A model generated the notes under the pieces. The model had not been told where the DNA came from, ran no database searches, and saw nothing but the letters and a program-made list of their open reading frames with translations. Made by a program: the position numbers and the translations under genes. Positions 1-11,394 of a stretch of DNA of 64,000 bases are shown in pieces (within the stretch, counting starts at the first letter, position 1; every line of letters begins with the position of its first letter). Location: the NCBI GenBank assembly GCA_032622095.1, contig CP136067.1:42885549-42949548 (forward strand), in the 5' to 3' direction. Origin of the DNA: Siphonodentalium dalli (taxonomy: Eukaryota; Mollusca; Scaphopoda; Gadilida; Siphonodentaliidae).

Positions 1-1042
1 TAACAAGAATAGCCACCCGACAATCATTTATATTCGTGTAATGTCACCCAATGCCGTAAAAAAGAGGAACCTGGCCAAATAGCCACGACCAATTTTTCTA
101 AAATCTGGTAACTTTCGTTGCCAAATCGGCTTTGTGTGCAGAACCACGGTAGCCACCAGGAACCCTTGCATAATCGAGTGGTGCCACCCCATAGCCGTCC
201 TTAGATGGGGATCCCGGCCCAATTAATATCATCATTCATTTTTATCGAAATTTGGCTGAAGTCGTGCGTGGAGGTCAAATTAATATGGTACTCTTCGTCA
301 CCGTGAAACTGGACTGGCATCGCTGTTGCATTAGATGCGGCCAAGCTGACACCTTATATACTAAAATGCAAGAACCGATATGACTCACCGACAGATAATA
401 ATACATGTAGATAAATTTACTTGGCTATGTATCCCGACCGCAATAGCATGTAATCTTGAACTAAGATCGTATCCGAAGCAATATTGAGAAATCTGGTTTA
501 CATCATAGTATATCCTTTTGGACTAGTGTTTCATCCGTAACTCATAATATATGTCATGCACGGAACCATATCATATCTCGCTTCAAACTATATATGTCTT
601 TTAAATAACAACAGAACAATTATTTTGTGGTTATTAGCGTCGATTTTCAATTTGGCGTAAGTATTATCTACACCATTAATGAGTTCTGGCATGGCGTGCC
701 GAGTGTATTTGACGATTTTCCTGGTCCGTATAGATACCAGTCCATACCAAAAATACTTATATGGTAATGTGTTTGATCAGAAGTAAGTATAATATAATCT
801 GTCTAGATATCCCAGAATGAGATCAGCAGAAATGAGCATTTTAAATCCTGCATTCAATAAAAGCTCAATGCCATGAAATTACGCCTAAAAGTTGAGATCA
901 GATGAAAGAAATATCCATCTTGAACATATAGGCCTATACTACAGATAACATTGCGTTCATTGTCCCGATACGCCTAGAGTTGAATGGTTGATTGGCCGTG
1001 TTCGGGAACATTAAACAATAACTAGTTCATAGATCTTCATAA
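1..1042. other. Non-coding DNA, nothing recognised
   Basis: AT-rich sequence with stop codons in all frames. No domain, RNA gene, tandem repeat or clear inverted repeat was seen. It may be intergenic or intronic. Confidence 0.5.
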
Positions 1043-1650
1043 CTTTATTTATCACATAATTTGCCCATAAAAGCAGTTTCATAATTTCATGACGTCATTG
1101 CACGCGACGATATTACACGTGTCTATTACGCTCGAATATTACATAGGAAAATAGTGCTAATCATGTGATAAATAGAGGATCTCACATGAGTTTCTATTTT
1201 ATACGGAATTTATCAACCTCGTCCACTAAATTCTATTTGAGCCTCGGTAAACCTCGGTCCAAATCGAATTTAGTGAACTCGCGGTTGATAAATTCCGTAT
1301 AAAATAGAAACTCATGTGAGATCCTCTATTTATCACATGATTGGCACTATTTTCCTATGTAATATTCGAGCGTAATAGACACGTGTAATATCGTCGCGTG
1401 CAATGACGTCACGCTGCTCTTTGGGACAAAGTTCGCTTGCTGTTAATTATTGTTCTTTTCGATAAAATTTAAGCGATTATATGATCATGTGATAAAAAGT
1501 ATCTCAAACTCGTTCTATTTTATACGTAATTTATCAACCTCGTCCACTAAATTATATTTGAGCCTCGGTAAACCTCGGCTCAAATCGAATTTAGTGAACT
1601 CGGTTGATAAATTCCGTATAAAATGGAAACTCATGTGAGATCCTCTATAT
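1043..1650. repeat. Foldback (palindromic) element complex, copy A
   Basis: An almost perfect inverted repeat spans 1090-1411, centred near 1250. GACGTCATTG at 1091 pairs with CAATGACGTC at 1401, and ATAGAGGAT at 1172 pairs with ATCCTCTAT at 1321, so the two arms have equal length. A second, looser palindrome of the same family follows at 1480-1648. The left outer end (TTATCACATAATTTG, about 1047) recurs at the end of copy B (6325-6656), which lies in the opposite orientation. There is no ORF of note, so this is a non-autonomous foldback or TIR element. Its superfamily cannot be assigned because no target duplication was resolved. Confidence 0.8.
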
Positions 1651-2104
1651 ATGTATAAGCACAGTACATAGGCGGAAGAGCAGAGGTGTTGGTAGTAGCA
1701 ATGTTGTCGGATAAGTCAAGCTCCCGCCACAGAGCACGGATTGTTACTAGTTACTTCAACGTATTGTGTATCATGCGTCTAAATAAGGTATGAGATACCA
1801 TGATACCCTTGGACGTGTAGCACTATACTGTCTTACAGAATGATACTGGCTTCATCCACCCTAACTTATACAATGGTTGCTACCAGTCATAACCACTTAA
1901 GAATATGATCTTGTTACGCCACACAGTGGTGTAAGCTGATGTAGAGTTTTTCATATTATGTGGTCGACCTCGATCGATAATCCACTGGGCGAATGTATTA
2001 TGGTTATTTCGTACTTGAGTATAAACCGTACCGATAGAGTCACGATAGTACGACAAAGATTAGCACGTGTGTTTACGTCACCGGTGTAATTGTGGGGACA
2101 TGTT

Positions 2105-2860
2105 TCTATTATGAAGGTTCGCTATCCCGAAGGTCCGCTATTCCGAAGGTTCTCTATTCCGAAGGTTTTTGTTATTTTTAGGTTAATTCTATATTGTAAA
2201 GTATTGAGACTAATTCGAGAGGGTTCATTATCACAAAGATTCTTTTTATGGAGTGTGCGCACTCATCCGAACTGATCCTGCGCGCATACCGATACAGATA
2301 CAGGAGGAAATAACTTAACTTAGAACATTAAATGTGATTTTGTTTTGTTTTAGCGGGTTTTCTTGAGATTTAATGTGATTACGTGGGCCCATACCTTTGA
2401 ATTCTTGGCATTTAATATGAATGTTGTGGTATATATGGACCCTCCCACATTGGGACATGACACAGGTACAGTTGACTTAAGTGATGTTCTGCGTGGGCTC
2501 CAATTTGGAGTTCAATATTTTAAGGGCCTAATTTAGAATTTTATGGGCCCATACCTTTGAACTCTGGGCATATAATATGAATATTGGGGGGCATGTCTCT
2601 ATTCCGAAGGTTCACAATCCCGAAGGTCCACTATTCCGAAATTTCTCGGAATGTTCGCTATTCCGAAGGTTCACCAATCCGAAGGTTCGTTATTCCGAAG
2701 GTTCTGTATTCCGAACGTTTATGTTATTTTAAGGTTAATTCTATATTCTAAAGTATTGAGAGGGTTCATTATCACGAAGATTATTTTTATGAAGGAAATA
2801 ACTGAAAACATTAAATGTGATTTTGTTTTGTTTTCGCGGGTTTTCTTGAGTTTAACGTCA
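2105..2860. repeat. Diverged direct repeat with ATTCCGAAGGTT micro-repeats
   Basis: Segments 2105-2370 and 2600-2860 are diverged direct copies. Both contain several degenerate tandem copies of a motif close to ATTCCGAAGGTTCGCT (2117-2170 and 2601-2715), then GGGTTCATTATCAC and AAATGTGATTTTGTTTTG. A shorter pair starting GGGCCCATACCTTTGAA lies at about 2386 and 2545. No coding content was recognised; short ORFs here follow the repeat. Confidence 0.65.
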
Positions 2861-3344
2861 TTACGTATGGCCTTATTTCTCATGACATATTCACGCCAAG
2901 CAGCCCACACAATTGCTATGTTTCCATGCGATTTAATGTCATTACGTGTGACCTAATATCTCAATAATCTGAGGCAAGAGTACCCTGCTAAAGGCGAATT
3001 ATAACAGTGGGGCTATATTGCTCAATAAATACTGGAGGCTATAACAAACTGCGCAGCAGAATATCGCTAAATAGACGAGTATGAGATGAGCCTAACTGCA
3101 ATTGTGACTTTGTTTAAAGGCCCACTTAATTTTCGAGTCCTTCATTTGTTTATAGTATATACGGTTTTAATAACAATTTATGCCATAAAATTTGAATAAA
3201 ATACTATAATTCATCACCATTTGAAACGCAGAATACTTCTATCTCCTAGTTTGAAACACCTTTATAATACCGCGACAAGTCGTGCATCGTATATCTAGCA
3301 ATTAGCAACTAACATGTCCTCTTCGGCTTTCCATAGATTTCAAC
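2861..3344. other. Non-coding DNA, nothing recognised
   Basis: AT-rich sequence without a recognisable gene, RNA or repeat structure. Confidence 0.4.
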
Positions 3345-3860
3345 GTAATTTGATACTTATGGGTATTTGTGTCCGGGAATTGTTTTGGACGGGTCAAATC
3401 GTAACCCTCACCTGACCTTGACCTTTAAAAATGTCAATGCAAGGTCAATTTGGGTAAAACGGACAAATTTCGGCGAAATTTGATACCTAGGGTTACTCTT
3501 GTCCGGGGAGTGTTTTGAACGGGTCAAATCGTGACCTTGGCGTGACATTGACCTTCAATGTGGTCAATCAAAGGTCAAATCGGGTAAAACGGATGGATTT
3601 CGACGAAATTTGATACATATGGGTACTTTTGTCGGGGGAGTGTTTTGGACGGGTCAAATCATGACTCCGACCTTACCTTGACCTTCAAAATTGTTAATTA
3701 AAGGTCAAGTGGGGTAAAACGGACGGATTTCGACGAAATTTGATACCTAGGGGTACTTTTCTCCAGGTGGGGGTGTTTTGGACGGGTCAAATCATGACCC
3801 TGACCTGACCTTGACTTTCGAAATAGTCAATTGTAGGTCAAATCGCGCCTTTCGCCGGAA
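3345..3860 (+). repeat. 130-bp tandem repeat, GGTCAAATCG type
   Basis: About four head-to-tail copies. The word TTTGATAC recurs at 3349, 3479, 3609 and 3739, giving a period of exactly 130 bp. Each copy carries GTGTTTTGGACGGGTCAAAT, TGACCTTGACCTTC and GGGTAAAACGGACGGATTTC. The same monomer appears in reverse orientation in array units U1-U3 (for example 24790-25080) and once in forward orientation at about 58790-58945. Such GTCA-rich monomers are common in molluscan retroposon tails (family knowledge), so this is probably an expanded retroposon fragment. Confidence 0.85.
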
Positions 3861-5469
3861 ATCAGATGGGAAACAGCCCGGACGAAGTCGGGCCCATCAG
3901 CTTGTGCAATAAAGTAGACAGTTTGAAGAAAGTAATGTATAACACGAGAAACGGGAAAACTTGAAATATGGAAGTATGCAAATTTCCCACATAAAATTTG
4001 AAAGCTAGTTTTTAGAATAATTGTATTATAATTGATATTTATGGCTAATAATATGATATTGGTGGCGTTACCATTTCTAACTATGGTTTTCTTGTTAATT
4101 ATGCGTGTGTGTTTCTACACTATATAATTTGTCTCCTATGTATTGTGCTTATATATACAATTAACCCTATCAATATAATACAGGGAAATAGAACATCACA
4201 CATAACAAACTCTATCTATGTATATTCCATCATATCTATGTACTATCAGACATAATAATTTATAAGAAAGTGTGAAAACGACATTTTATTAACCTTTCCC
4301 CAAATATTTAGACACTTCTTATTCTCGTCAGGATAGTGGCACATATTTTATTTATAATAAACTGTAGAATCTAGCTTGCTATCATGCGTTTTGTAATGCC
4401 AGAGATACCAAGCTTTTTTAATTAATACAATGGCAATATGCCCGCTAGTTTGGTACCAACTTACGACATCCAGTTCAATACGACTCGTTTTTAAAGCAGA
4501 AATACAACATACATCAACTGATAGGGGTAGGTCAAGTTTCCCCAATATATGGTCAATTGGTCATTATGGTTTACGTCATTCTTACGCCTAAGTTGTACTA
4601 TATCGACTGAAACCATTGCCGATATTATACGTTTAGCTTCCAGAATGTCCACTAAAATTACACTCAGACAACCCTGGAGTGTTTCTGTCTGGTGATTAGT
4701 CACACTTTGATATTTGTTGTAACTGAGAGAGGAGGTGGCTGTGCATGCATGTCTCATAATTTGCATGCATGAATCATCTTCGGTCGTTAATACCACTATG
4801 TATACACAGACAGAGCATTGCAATTTATTTTAAAACTCGACACTTTTATCAGTAACAACGACACGGAGTAGTTTTGCGAGAAAGTAAAATCCGATGTGAA
4901 AATTTAATGCAGTAACAATCGCACGAAGTTATCAATGAGAATGCTCGCCTTTTGGCTATTTGACAATGACATTTGGGCTTGTTTCAAGATAAATAAATAC
5001 TAAATCTTATCCACATTTTCAATACAGATGTGCCTATCTGACGGATTCTTTGTGGAGTCTAAGTTATAGAACTTAGACTCCAGCAGGGGTAACTTTGTAT
5101 AATGCATTTGATTATGTGGTTTAAACTACAGATGTTAAACCATGCACTGAAGTCAGGGAGGGACTAAAGAGGTGACATAAAACTGATGATTTTTATTCGG
5201 TCGGTGATCTCCACCAAAGATATTTGAATTCCTCGTTTGTGTGCGATGTGGACGCAAGGTCGACGGTTTCAATCAAGTCGGTGAATAATATAGATGACAG
5301 ATGCAACACATATACAGAAAGGTTTCTGGTAATTGCATCCATATCTATGAATAAAGGAGATGTGTAAATATATAGCAATAGAGCCGACTGTCGATACAAG
5401 CCAGCAATCACAATTTCGAGTATTTGACATGTGGTAATCCCGTGAAGCTGGCTATACTATATGTTAAAG
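3861..5469. other. Non-coding DNA, nothing recognised
   Basis: A 1.6-kb stretch in which the longest frame (110 codons on the minus strand, 4491-4823) has no recognisable domain and looks like a chance ORF. No structured repeat was detected by eye. Confidence 0.4.
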
Positions 5470-5880
5470 GTACTCAATCCGATTAAGCACCCATAAATTA
5501 CCATTTCTTTGGCTTCAGGGGTAAAATATATTTGATTCGAGTCGAGGAACACATCCATCAAAGCTCAGAGTGATCAGATATTGATTTTTGAAGTTTGTTA
5601 TTTCTCGAGATGTGTACTAATAATTGCCCCAGAAACACTTATTCAAATGGACGAAGATGGATAACTCTAACATCAAGTGGTAATAATAACGCAATTTGGC
5701 CGAGACCATCCTTTTGACGGTGTGTTTCTGGGCCACAAACAATAGAAATAACAAAACTTCAAAAATTGATATCTGATCACTCTGAGCGTTGATGGGTAGG
5801 TTCCTCGACTCGAATCAAATATTTTTTACCCCCGAAGCCAAAGAAATAGTAATTTATGAGGGTCTGATCGGATTGAGTAC
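5470..5880. mobile_element. Foldback MITE with arms of about 0.15 kb
   Basis: GTACTCAATCC at 5470 pairs with GGATTGAGTAC ending at 5880, and GTGATCAGATA at 5570 pairs with TATCTGATCAC ending at 5780. The constant sum of paired coordinates shows indel-free arms around a centre near 5675. A further weak pairing (CCCAGAAACAC against GTGTTTCTGGG) lies nearer the centre. No coding sequence is present. A related end (GAAGCCAAATAAATACTAATT) occurs in the array units near 22040. Confidence 0.85.
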
Positions 5881-6324
5881 ATTTAAGCGCTTTTTGACGA
5901 CAACTGGAATCAGGCATTTACAACAGTGTGATATTTTTCAACGTTATACAATTTTAAAGTTAGCTTGCACTTGCACATATGTACGCGTGCACAAGTTGAC
6001 GATATAATAAATCGCACTGATCGATAAGCAGTTGGGGCCTTCTATCAATATATTTAATATTACATACAAACATGATCGTCTAATTATAACTACTGTTCAT
6101 TTGGATAGTTTACAGCAGGACGTTGTTACTTTTCATTATTTCTGACTCGTACCGGCCGGTTATGAGTTAATTGAAATAGACTAATCATGTCACATGAGAT
6201 TATGTGAGCTACAATAGCCAATCTTTGAATTCACTTGTTTTTGTATAGTTTAAAAAATTATCGTCAGATTTAGCACTACATTCTTCAAATTCGGTCCATT
6301 GATATTTTCTAGGCACGCCCAGAT
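5881..6324. other. Non-coding DNA, nothing recognised
   Basis: AT-rich spacer between two foldback elements. No domain, RNA gene or repeat was identified. Confidence 0.4.
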
Positions 6325-6656
6325 ATAGAGGATCTCACATGAGTTTCTATTTTATACGGAATTTATCAACCGAGTTCACTAAATTCGATTTGAGCCAAGG
6401 TTTACCGAGGCTCAAATAGAATTTAGTGGACGAGGTTGATAAATTACGTATAAAATAGAACGAGTTTGAGATACCTTTTATCACATGATCAAATAAACCC
6501 GAAGCAACGCGCAATATTCATCGAAAACAACAATCATAAACTACAGCGATCGCAAGTTATTTGAAGAACGCCGTGACGTCATCGCACGTGCTGATATTAA
6601 ACGTGTCTATTACCGATAATTATGAAACTGCTTTTATGGCCAAATTATGTGATAAA
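6325..6656. repeat. Foldback element complex, copy B
   Basis: Same family as 1043-1650 but in reverse orientation. It has a palindrome at 6325-6490 (GAGGATCTCACATGAG at one end, TTTTATCACATGATC at the other), then GTGACGTCATCGCACG and the outer end AAATTATGTGATAAAAAG at about 6638. The outer end matches the complement of 1047-1062, which defines one terminus of the family. The element is non-coding. Confidence 0.75.
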
Positions 6657-7129
6657 AAGGCTTCTTCAAAGCAAAACATCCACCCGCGCATTGGTAGATA
6701 TATTTAGACATGCATTTACTCAGTTTTTATTGAGCGTCAATCATAACAAAACCATTTGAACCGGAATTCTCATTCATGATTATTATACTGAAACTGGATG
6801 TAAATAATTATTAATGTTTGATTGAGATTATATATATTTAAACTAACGTCATGAGTTCGATGCTCGCCTGCGGATTTCTACACATGGTATCACAATAGTG
6901 GCTAGGTTTAAGCGTAGTGTGACTGTAGCGTTATATGCTGTTCCAATCTCGTGCCTATATTTGTGACCCTTGAGCAAGGTCACTCGTAGTGTGACAGCTT
7001 TGCCGTATCTATCTATATATATATACGCTAAATATAGACATGGCTTTTCGGGTGAGCGTTAGCCGCTCTTGTGAAGCGCTTATAAGATGGCAGCAGGCAC
7101 AAGACTTAAAATGATCCATTATATTGCAG

Positions 7130-7356
7130 GAACAAACGATTACAACCAAGTATACATCGATGGATCGGATATTCACACTGAAGGAAATTGGACGACTTTC
7201 GCCGGCACTGCATCACCTTACGCCAATTGGTGGCCGGGGCAACCAAATGGCGGTATTATCCAGAACTGTCTAGCCATGTACCGCATGATGAGTGGCTACA
7301 TGATGGGAGATCACCCCTGCTCGGGACTGAGTATAGCACTGTGTCAATTTTGCTAA
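7130..7356 (+). CDS. C-type lectin domain, terminal exon (partial gene)
   Basis: This exon encodes about 75 residues matching the C-terminal half of a C-type lectin-like domain. It has VYIDGSDIHTEGNW, then NWWPGQPNGG, NCLAMY, and cysteines in a HPC...LCQFC ending, followed by TAA. WxGxPN and the NCL...C...C pattern are the calcium-site loop and disulfide signature of this fold. The loop reads QPN rather than the mannose-type EPN or galactose-type QPD, so sugar preference is uncertain, and the usual WND calcium motif is replaced by MGD. A good acceptor (TATATTGCAG, ending 7129) precedes the exon, giving a phase 1 intron. The upstream half of the domain and a signal peptide are not seen in the window, so this is either the last exon of a gene whose other exons lie upstream or an exon relic. 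A poly(A) signal follows at 7413. Confidence 0.75.
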
Positions 7357-7412
7357 AATGCATCATTTTTAGAAAACATAGTTCAATACTATACAACTAT
7401 AACTTGCTTGTG

Positions 7413-7418
7413 AATAAA
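7413..7418 (+). promoter_or_regulatory. Poly(A) signal AATAAA of the lectin exon
   Basis: AATAAA lies 57 bases past the stop codon of the lectin exon. The 3' UTR would be short, ending shortly before the repeat that starts at 7449. Confidence 0.55.
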
Positions 7419-7448
7419 ATATAGATTTTCTATAAAGTACGGAGACCG

Positions 7449-7870
7449 GGAGGTGCCAAGTGAACTTTTTTTTTATTCCTATTAACGAAATAAGATTTCG
7501 TTAAAGATTTCGTTACAACGAAGTAAGATATCGTTATAACGAAATAAGATATCGAACGAATAATATATCGTTGTAACGAAATAATTAGATTTAACGATAT
7601 AAAATATAGCTATATAGAGGATCCACAACGAATTTTGTACATTTATAGCGGAATGTACAAAACGAGTCCAGACTAATTTACTGGACGAGTTGTGTAAATT
7701 CCGCTATAAACTATAAACGAAGTAAGATATCGTTATGACGAAATAAGATATCGAACTAATAATATATCGTTATAACGAAATAACAATATATCGTTTATAT
7801 AACGAAATAAAATATCGCTACATAGAGGATCTACAACGACCCCCCCCCCCCCCCACCTCCCACCAAACAA
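7449..7870. repeat. CGTTATAACGAAATAAG-type repeat element
   Basis: It begins GGGAGGTGCCAAGTGAAC and then holds many degenerate copies of palindromic CGTTATAACG plus AAATAAGATATCG. A hairpin pairs TTTATAGCGG at 7642 with CCGCTATAAA ending at 7710; a second partial copy lies at about 7862-7915. A run of 16 C sits at 7839-7854. The start word GGGAGGTGCCA reappears inverted at about 10870 in the related copy, which suggests a TIR. No coding content. Confidence 0.7.
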
Positions 7871-8861
7871 GTCCAGACTATTTTACTGGATGAGTTTTGT
7901 AAATTCCGCTATAAACTGGGGACGAGTTGCAGATTATATTTATTACACGATACAAAACCACGATAAAACATATTTAAATCAACAAACGGGACGTCAAACT
8001 AACATCGGTTTATATAAGGCATGTGATGACGTTTCACGTAAATATGCGTTGTTTGTCCGCGTAAAGAAATAGTCCCAGATAAATAAAGACTCTTTGGCGT
8101 ATTTAATGACGTAAATTTAGTTAAATAACTATTCAAACTCTCCATGCATTAGAGTTTGCTGGAAGAAAAAAAACAATAAACCCGGTGGCGTTCAAAGGTC
8201 ATATTTGTGGAACAATATTACATTTTGGTACACCTGAAACTATTTCCTGTTATACAACGAACTTTGCATATCACAATTTATAGAATGGGTTTATTGAATG
8301 GAATAAGCGTAGGATCATGTAATAAAACGAATTATTACCACTTTATAGAGCGTTCTCTAGGCCATTGATAATGTTTTCGGGGCGTTCTAAATAGCGTATT
8401 TTTACCAAAACAGCGGGCCGCGGGCCGATAATGAGAAGCCTAGTTCAATATCGGCCCGCCGCCCGGAAACTATAGATCTCGTTTATTATCGCGAGAGTTA
8501 CGTCCCTTCAACTTCCGATTATTATGGCGTGTTTATTTCAAGAAAATAATGGGAAGATGTATCCGATTTCCTCGACACAAAAGTGGTTTTATGATTGGAA
8601 TTCACGCTATATGATTGAATTATTGTATCAAGCGTAAGTATGCATTAATAATTTTAGCTGTCAACCTCTCATTGGTTGTTACTCGTCTCCAATGCTGGGG
8701 TTTCCCCTGTCCTATTTTCGAGACTCCGTCAGTCCGTGTCAGCTGACAGGTCAAATGATATCAAACTTAAATGTTCTTGAAAATATTTCTCTCTTAATCT
8801 ACTTCATTATTCCACTAAATCCTCAAATGGGTCAAATGTCCAAAACTGTGGTAATAATAGT
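7871..8861. other. Mostly unannotated DNA with one GC-rich hairpin
   Basis: No gene is supported. A short hairpin with arms GCGGGCCGATA and TATCGGCCCGC lies at about 8423-8461. The rest is AT-rich without recognisable repeats. Confidence 0.4.
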
Positions 8862-9037
8862 AATAACATGATTTCATCGGGCATTATGGTTTATTAACGG
8901 CCCTCTGGAATGATTAACAGCCCTCGGGTCTATTAGCGTCCCTCGACTTCGTCTCGGGCCGCTAATAGGCCCTTGGGCTGTTAATCATTCCAGCCGGGCC
9001 GTTAATAAACCATAACGCCCTCAAAAATCATGTTATT
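8862..9037. repeat. Near-perfect 176-bp palindrome
   Basis: AATAACATGATTT at 8862 pairs with AAATCATGTTATT ending at 9037, and GGGCATTATGG at 8879 pairs with CCATAACGCCC ending at 9020. The arms are in exact register around about 8949, and the centre is rich in GGCCC words. Probably a short foldback MITE. Confidence 0.85.
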
Positions 9038-9997
9038 GTTATATTGTTATCCTTCATCCCATTTCCCTCTCTTCTGATTGGCTGAGAGTGCGTCACATGG
9101 CGGGCGATAAATCACCATATTACCCTCGAGGGTAACATTGTCTCAGTTATTGACCGCTCAGCTGTTACCAGTAAACATAGAACTATGAAGAACTCACCGC
9201 GCAGAGATTCTCTGACAGCTCTCTGATAATTTCGAAAAACACTGTTTTTATAGACCCCACTGTTTCATAGCAACCGCGAACTGTGGTGTTTGCTAATTTG
9301 CATAATTGTGTGTTTTTTTTATTTGCAATTAAAGCACGCTATGTATAATGGTGTTATCATAGACACATATCTGTTATAAGGTGTAATATTCATATTGGAC
9401 CTTTTTATATCAATAATAAAGACCGTGGGACAAATAGATAAACCTTATTTTGTAGTTGGAATGCTGCAGACAATTGCACATACGATGTACATACGTTACA
9501 ACTACGTTTATGTACTATAGATCAAATGGCCACTCTTTGCTGTTTATCAATTGATTATTTCTTTTCTTCAATACATTCATCAGACTTCAGAGAATACCCG
9601 TATGTTGCGTAACGATCTGTGACAGATGTCAATTTCTTTTTGCACTACTAGAACGTGTTAGTTCCACATTTTAGAATTCTGGAAATTAATACGTCTGTCG
9701 GCGTCTTCACGCTCATTTGAAACGAAACCGAACATTTCGCTGCATGGCTACTCAACTTCGAAATTGCTTTACTCCTCTTTCCGTGAACCGATTTCCACAA
9801 TGCAACCAGCAAACTGACCGGAGAATATCTGCGCAAATGACGGGTCTGTTAATTAATCCAGATTATGAATGTTTTATTTTCTAAATAGCGATGATTCCAA
9901 CATAGAATTAACTTTTCGAACTGGATTAAATAATATATGCGCGCATTTATGCCTGCTATTAAGGAGGTTCGTGTGTACTCCATTGTCAGATAACAAA
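9038..9997. other. Unannotated DNA with a small GC-richer island
   Basis: No domain was recognised. Around 9640-9840 base composition is more balanced, and a 62-codon minus-strand frame is open, but without splice or homology support. TTACCCTCGAGGGTAA at 9120-9135 is a 16-bp perfect palindrome. Confidence 0.35.
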
Positions 9998-10150
9998 ACA
10001 GTTATCACCCTTGTTTTCGTGAGACACGGGGATTTGTCGCCGCTCTCGACCCGGAATGTCACCCTCGGGCCTGACGGCCCTCGGGTGACATTCCAGGTCT
10101 CGAGCGGGCGACAAATCCCCGTGTCTCACTCAATCGCGGGCGATAACTGT
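9998..10150. repeat. Near-perfect 153-bp palindrome
   Basis: ACAGTTATCACCC at 9998 pairs with GGGCGATAACTGT ending at 10150; GTGAGACACGGGG at 10019 pairs with CCCCGTGTCTCAC ending at 10129. The centre is GGGCCTGACGGCCC. The 123-codon ORF read through it (9869-10240) is a by-product of the palindrome. Confidence 0.85.
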
Positions 10151-10882
10151 ATAATATTATATCAATATAACGAAATAATATCTATATATAATGAAATATT
10201 TGAGCGTAGAGAGACAAGTACAGAGCCAAGTGACAAGTGAACCCTTTTTTTTATTTCGTTGTAAAGAAATAATATTTCGTTATAACGATATAAGATATAT
10301 AGATATAACCAAATAAGAGTTCGATATACATGTTGTAATGTGAATGTGAAAATGTGGATTTCGTATAGTCAAATTCAACTATAGTCTATAAGAGTGGAAC
10401 ATAATTAGTTGGGATATGACATAATTGTCCATTTGAAGAGGGGTAGGGCAAACTTTGGCCAAAATGTTCGTCAAAGGGAAATCTCACACTAAAACTATAT
10501 AGGCTGAAATTGTTTTGGGTTTTGATTTTCCAACCATTAGTTAATGTGAAATATGTTGTGTTAGAAAAAATTTAGTGGAACAATTTACTACTTTTAGTCC
10601 AATTTTTGGACTGAAATGTCTATCAGTTGGAAATGATCCATATATAGGGGTGTCAGATATAATAATGTCCAACAGTTGGAAATTTCAAGATTCCATGTGG
10701 ATATTCCAACGCAAGGTGGGCGGAGTTACAACTGAAATTTCGGGCAGTTGGAATTTCCAAGTCGGACACCCCCTCCCCCAACTCAAACCTTCTTCGTTAT
10801 GCCTAAATCTTATTTCGCTATAACGATATATTATTTCGTTATAACGAAATAGAACCAAGATTTCATTTGGCACCTCCCAACT
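10151..10882. repeat. Second CGTTATAACGAAATA element with inner CAGTTGGAA repeats
   Basis: The left part (10151-10330) and the far right (about 10800-10882, ending TTTGGCACCTCCCAA) belong to the family at 7449-7870; the end is the inverse of its GGGAGGTGCCAA start. Between them (about 10395-10775) are irregular CAGTTGGAAATT motifs and a stretch related to unit positions 27060-27290, for example CAACCATTAGTTAATGTGAA. This looks like one repeat inserted into another. No coding content. Confidence 0.6.
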
Positions 10883-11394
10883 TTCAGTGTTATATTGCCT
10901 TCTTTCAAATAACCGTTTTGCTGTCAAATCATATGTGCTGAAATCCTGGACTCCGTGAGATTCAGACAATATAGAGTTCTCCGTCTTGGTATATATATAA
11001 GAGAGATTCCGCTTGTAACGTTTGTATACGGAGTGCAGGGACTGTGAGTGTGTATCCTTGGTAACTGCGTATGACGTAGATATCTCCGTGCATGTCGTGT
11101 GTGAGACGTGGACTATACAACTTGTAAATGTGTAATACATGTAGACGATGGAACATACACAATTGTTATGGACATATGCCTCGATCCACTGATGTTGTAG
11201 ATTGTAGTTACATGCGACTTTTAATCCAGCACATGATAGTTTTCACGCAAAATGATTCTATATGAGTATTACCTTATTTTTTAATAAGTTGTTATAATTA
11301 ATGTAACATAAAATCCACCGAACAATTATAGGCTTTGTATATATCTGTATGTGTTTATCAGTAAAGCGGGCGTGGTACCAGGGGGTGGGGGCCG
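10883..11394. other. Non-coding DNA left of the array
   Basis: No gene or repeat recognised. It does not resemble the corresponding part of the array unit, so homology to the array starts abruptly at the G-run near 11395. Confidence 0.4.

Noticed and set aside
9869-10240. 123-codon ORF
   Set aside because: Its reading frame is mostly the 153-bp palindrome read through.
10685-11140. 151-codon minus-strand ORF
   Set aside because: It runs across the end of a CGTTATAACG repeat and unique DNA. No domain or codon signal.
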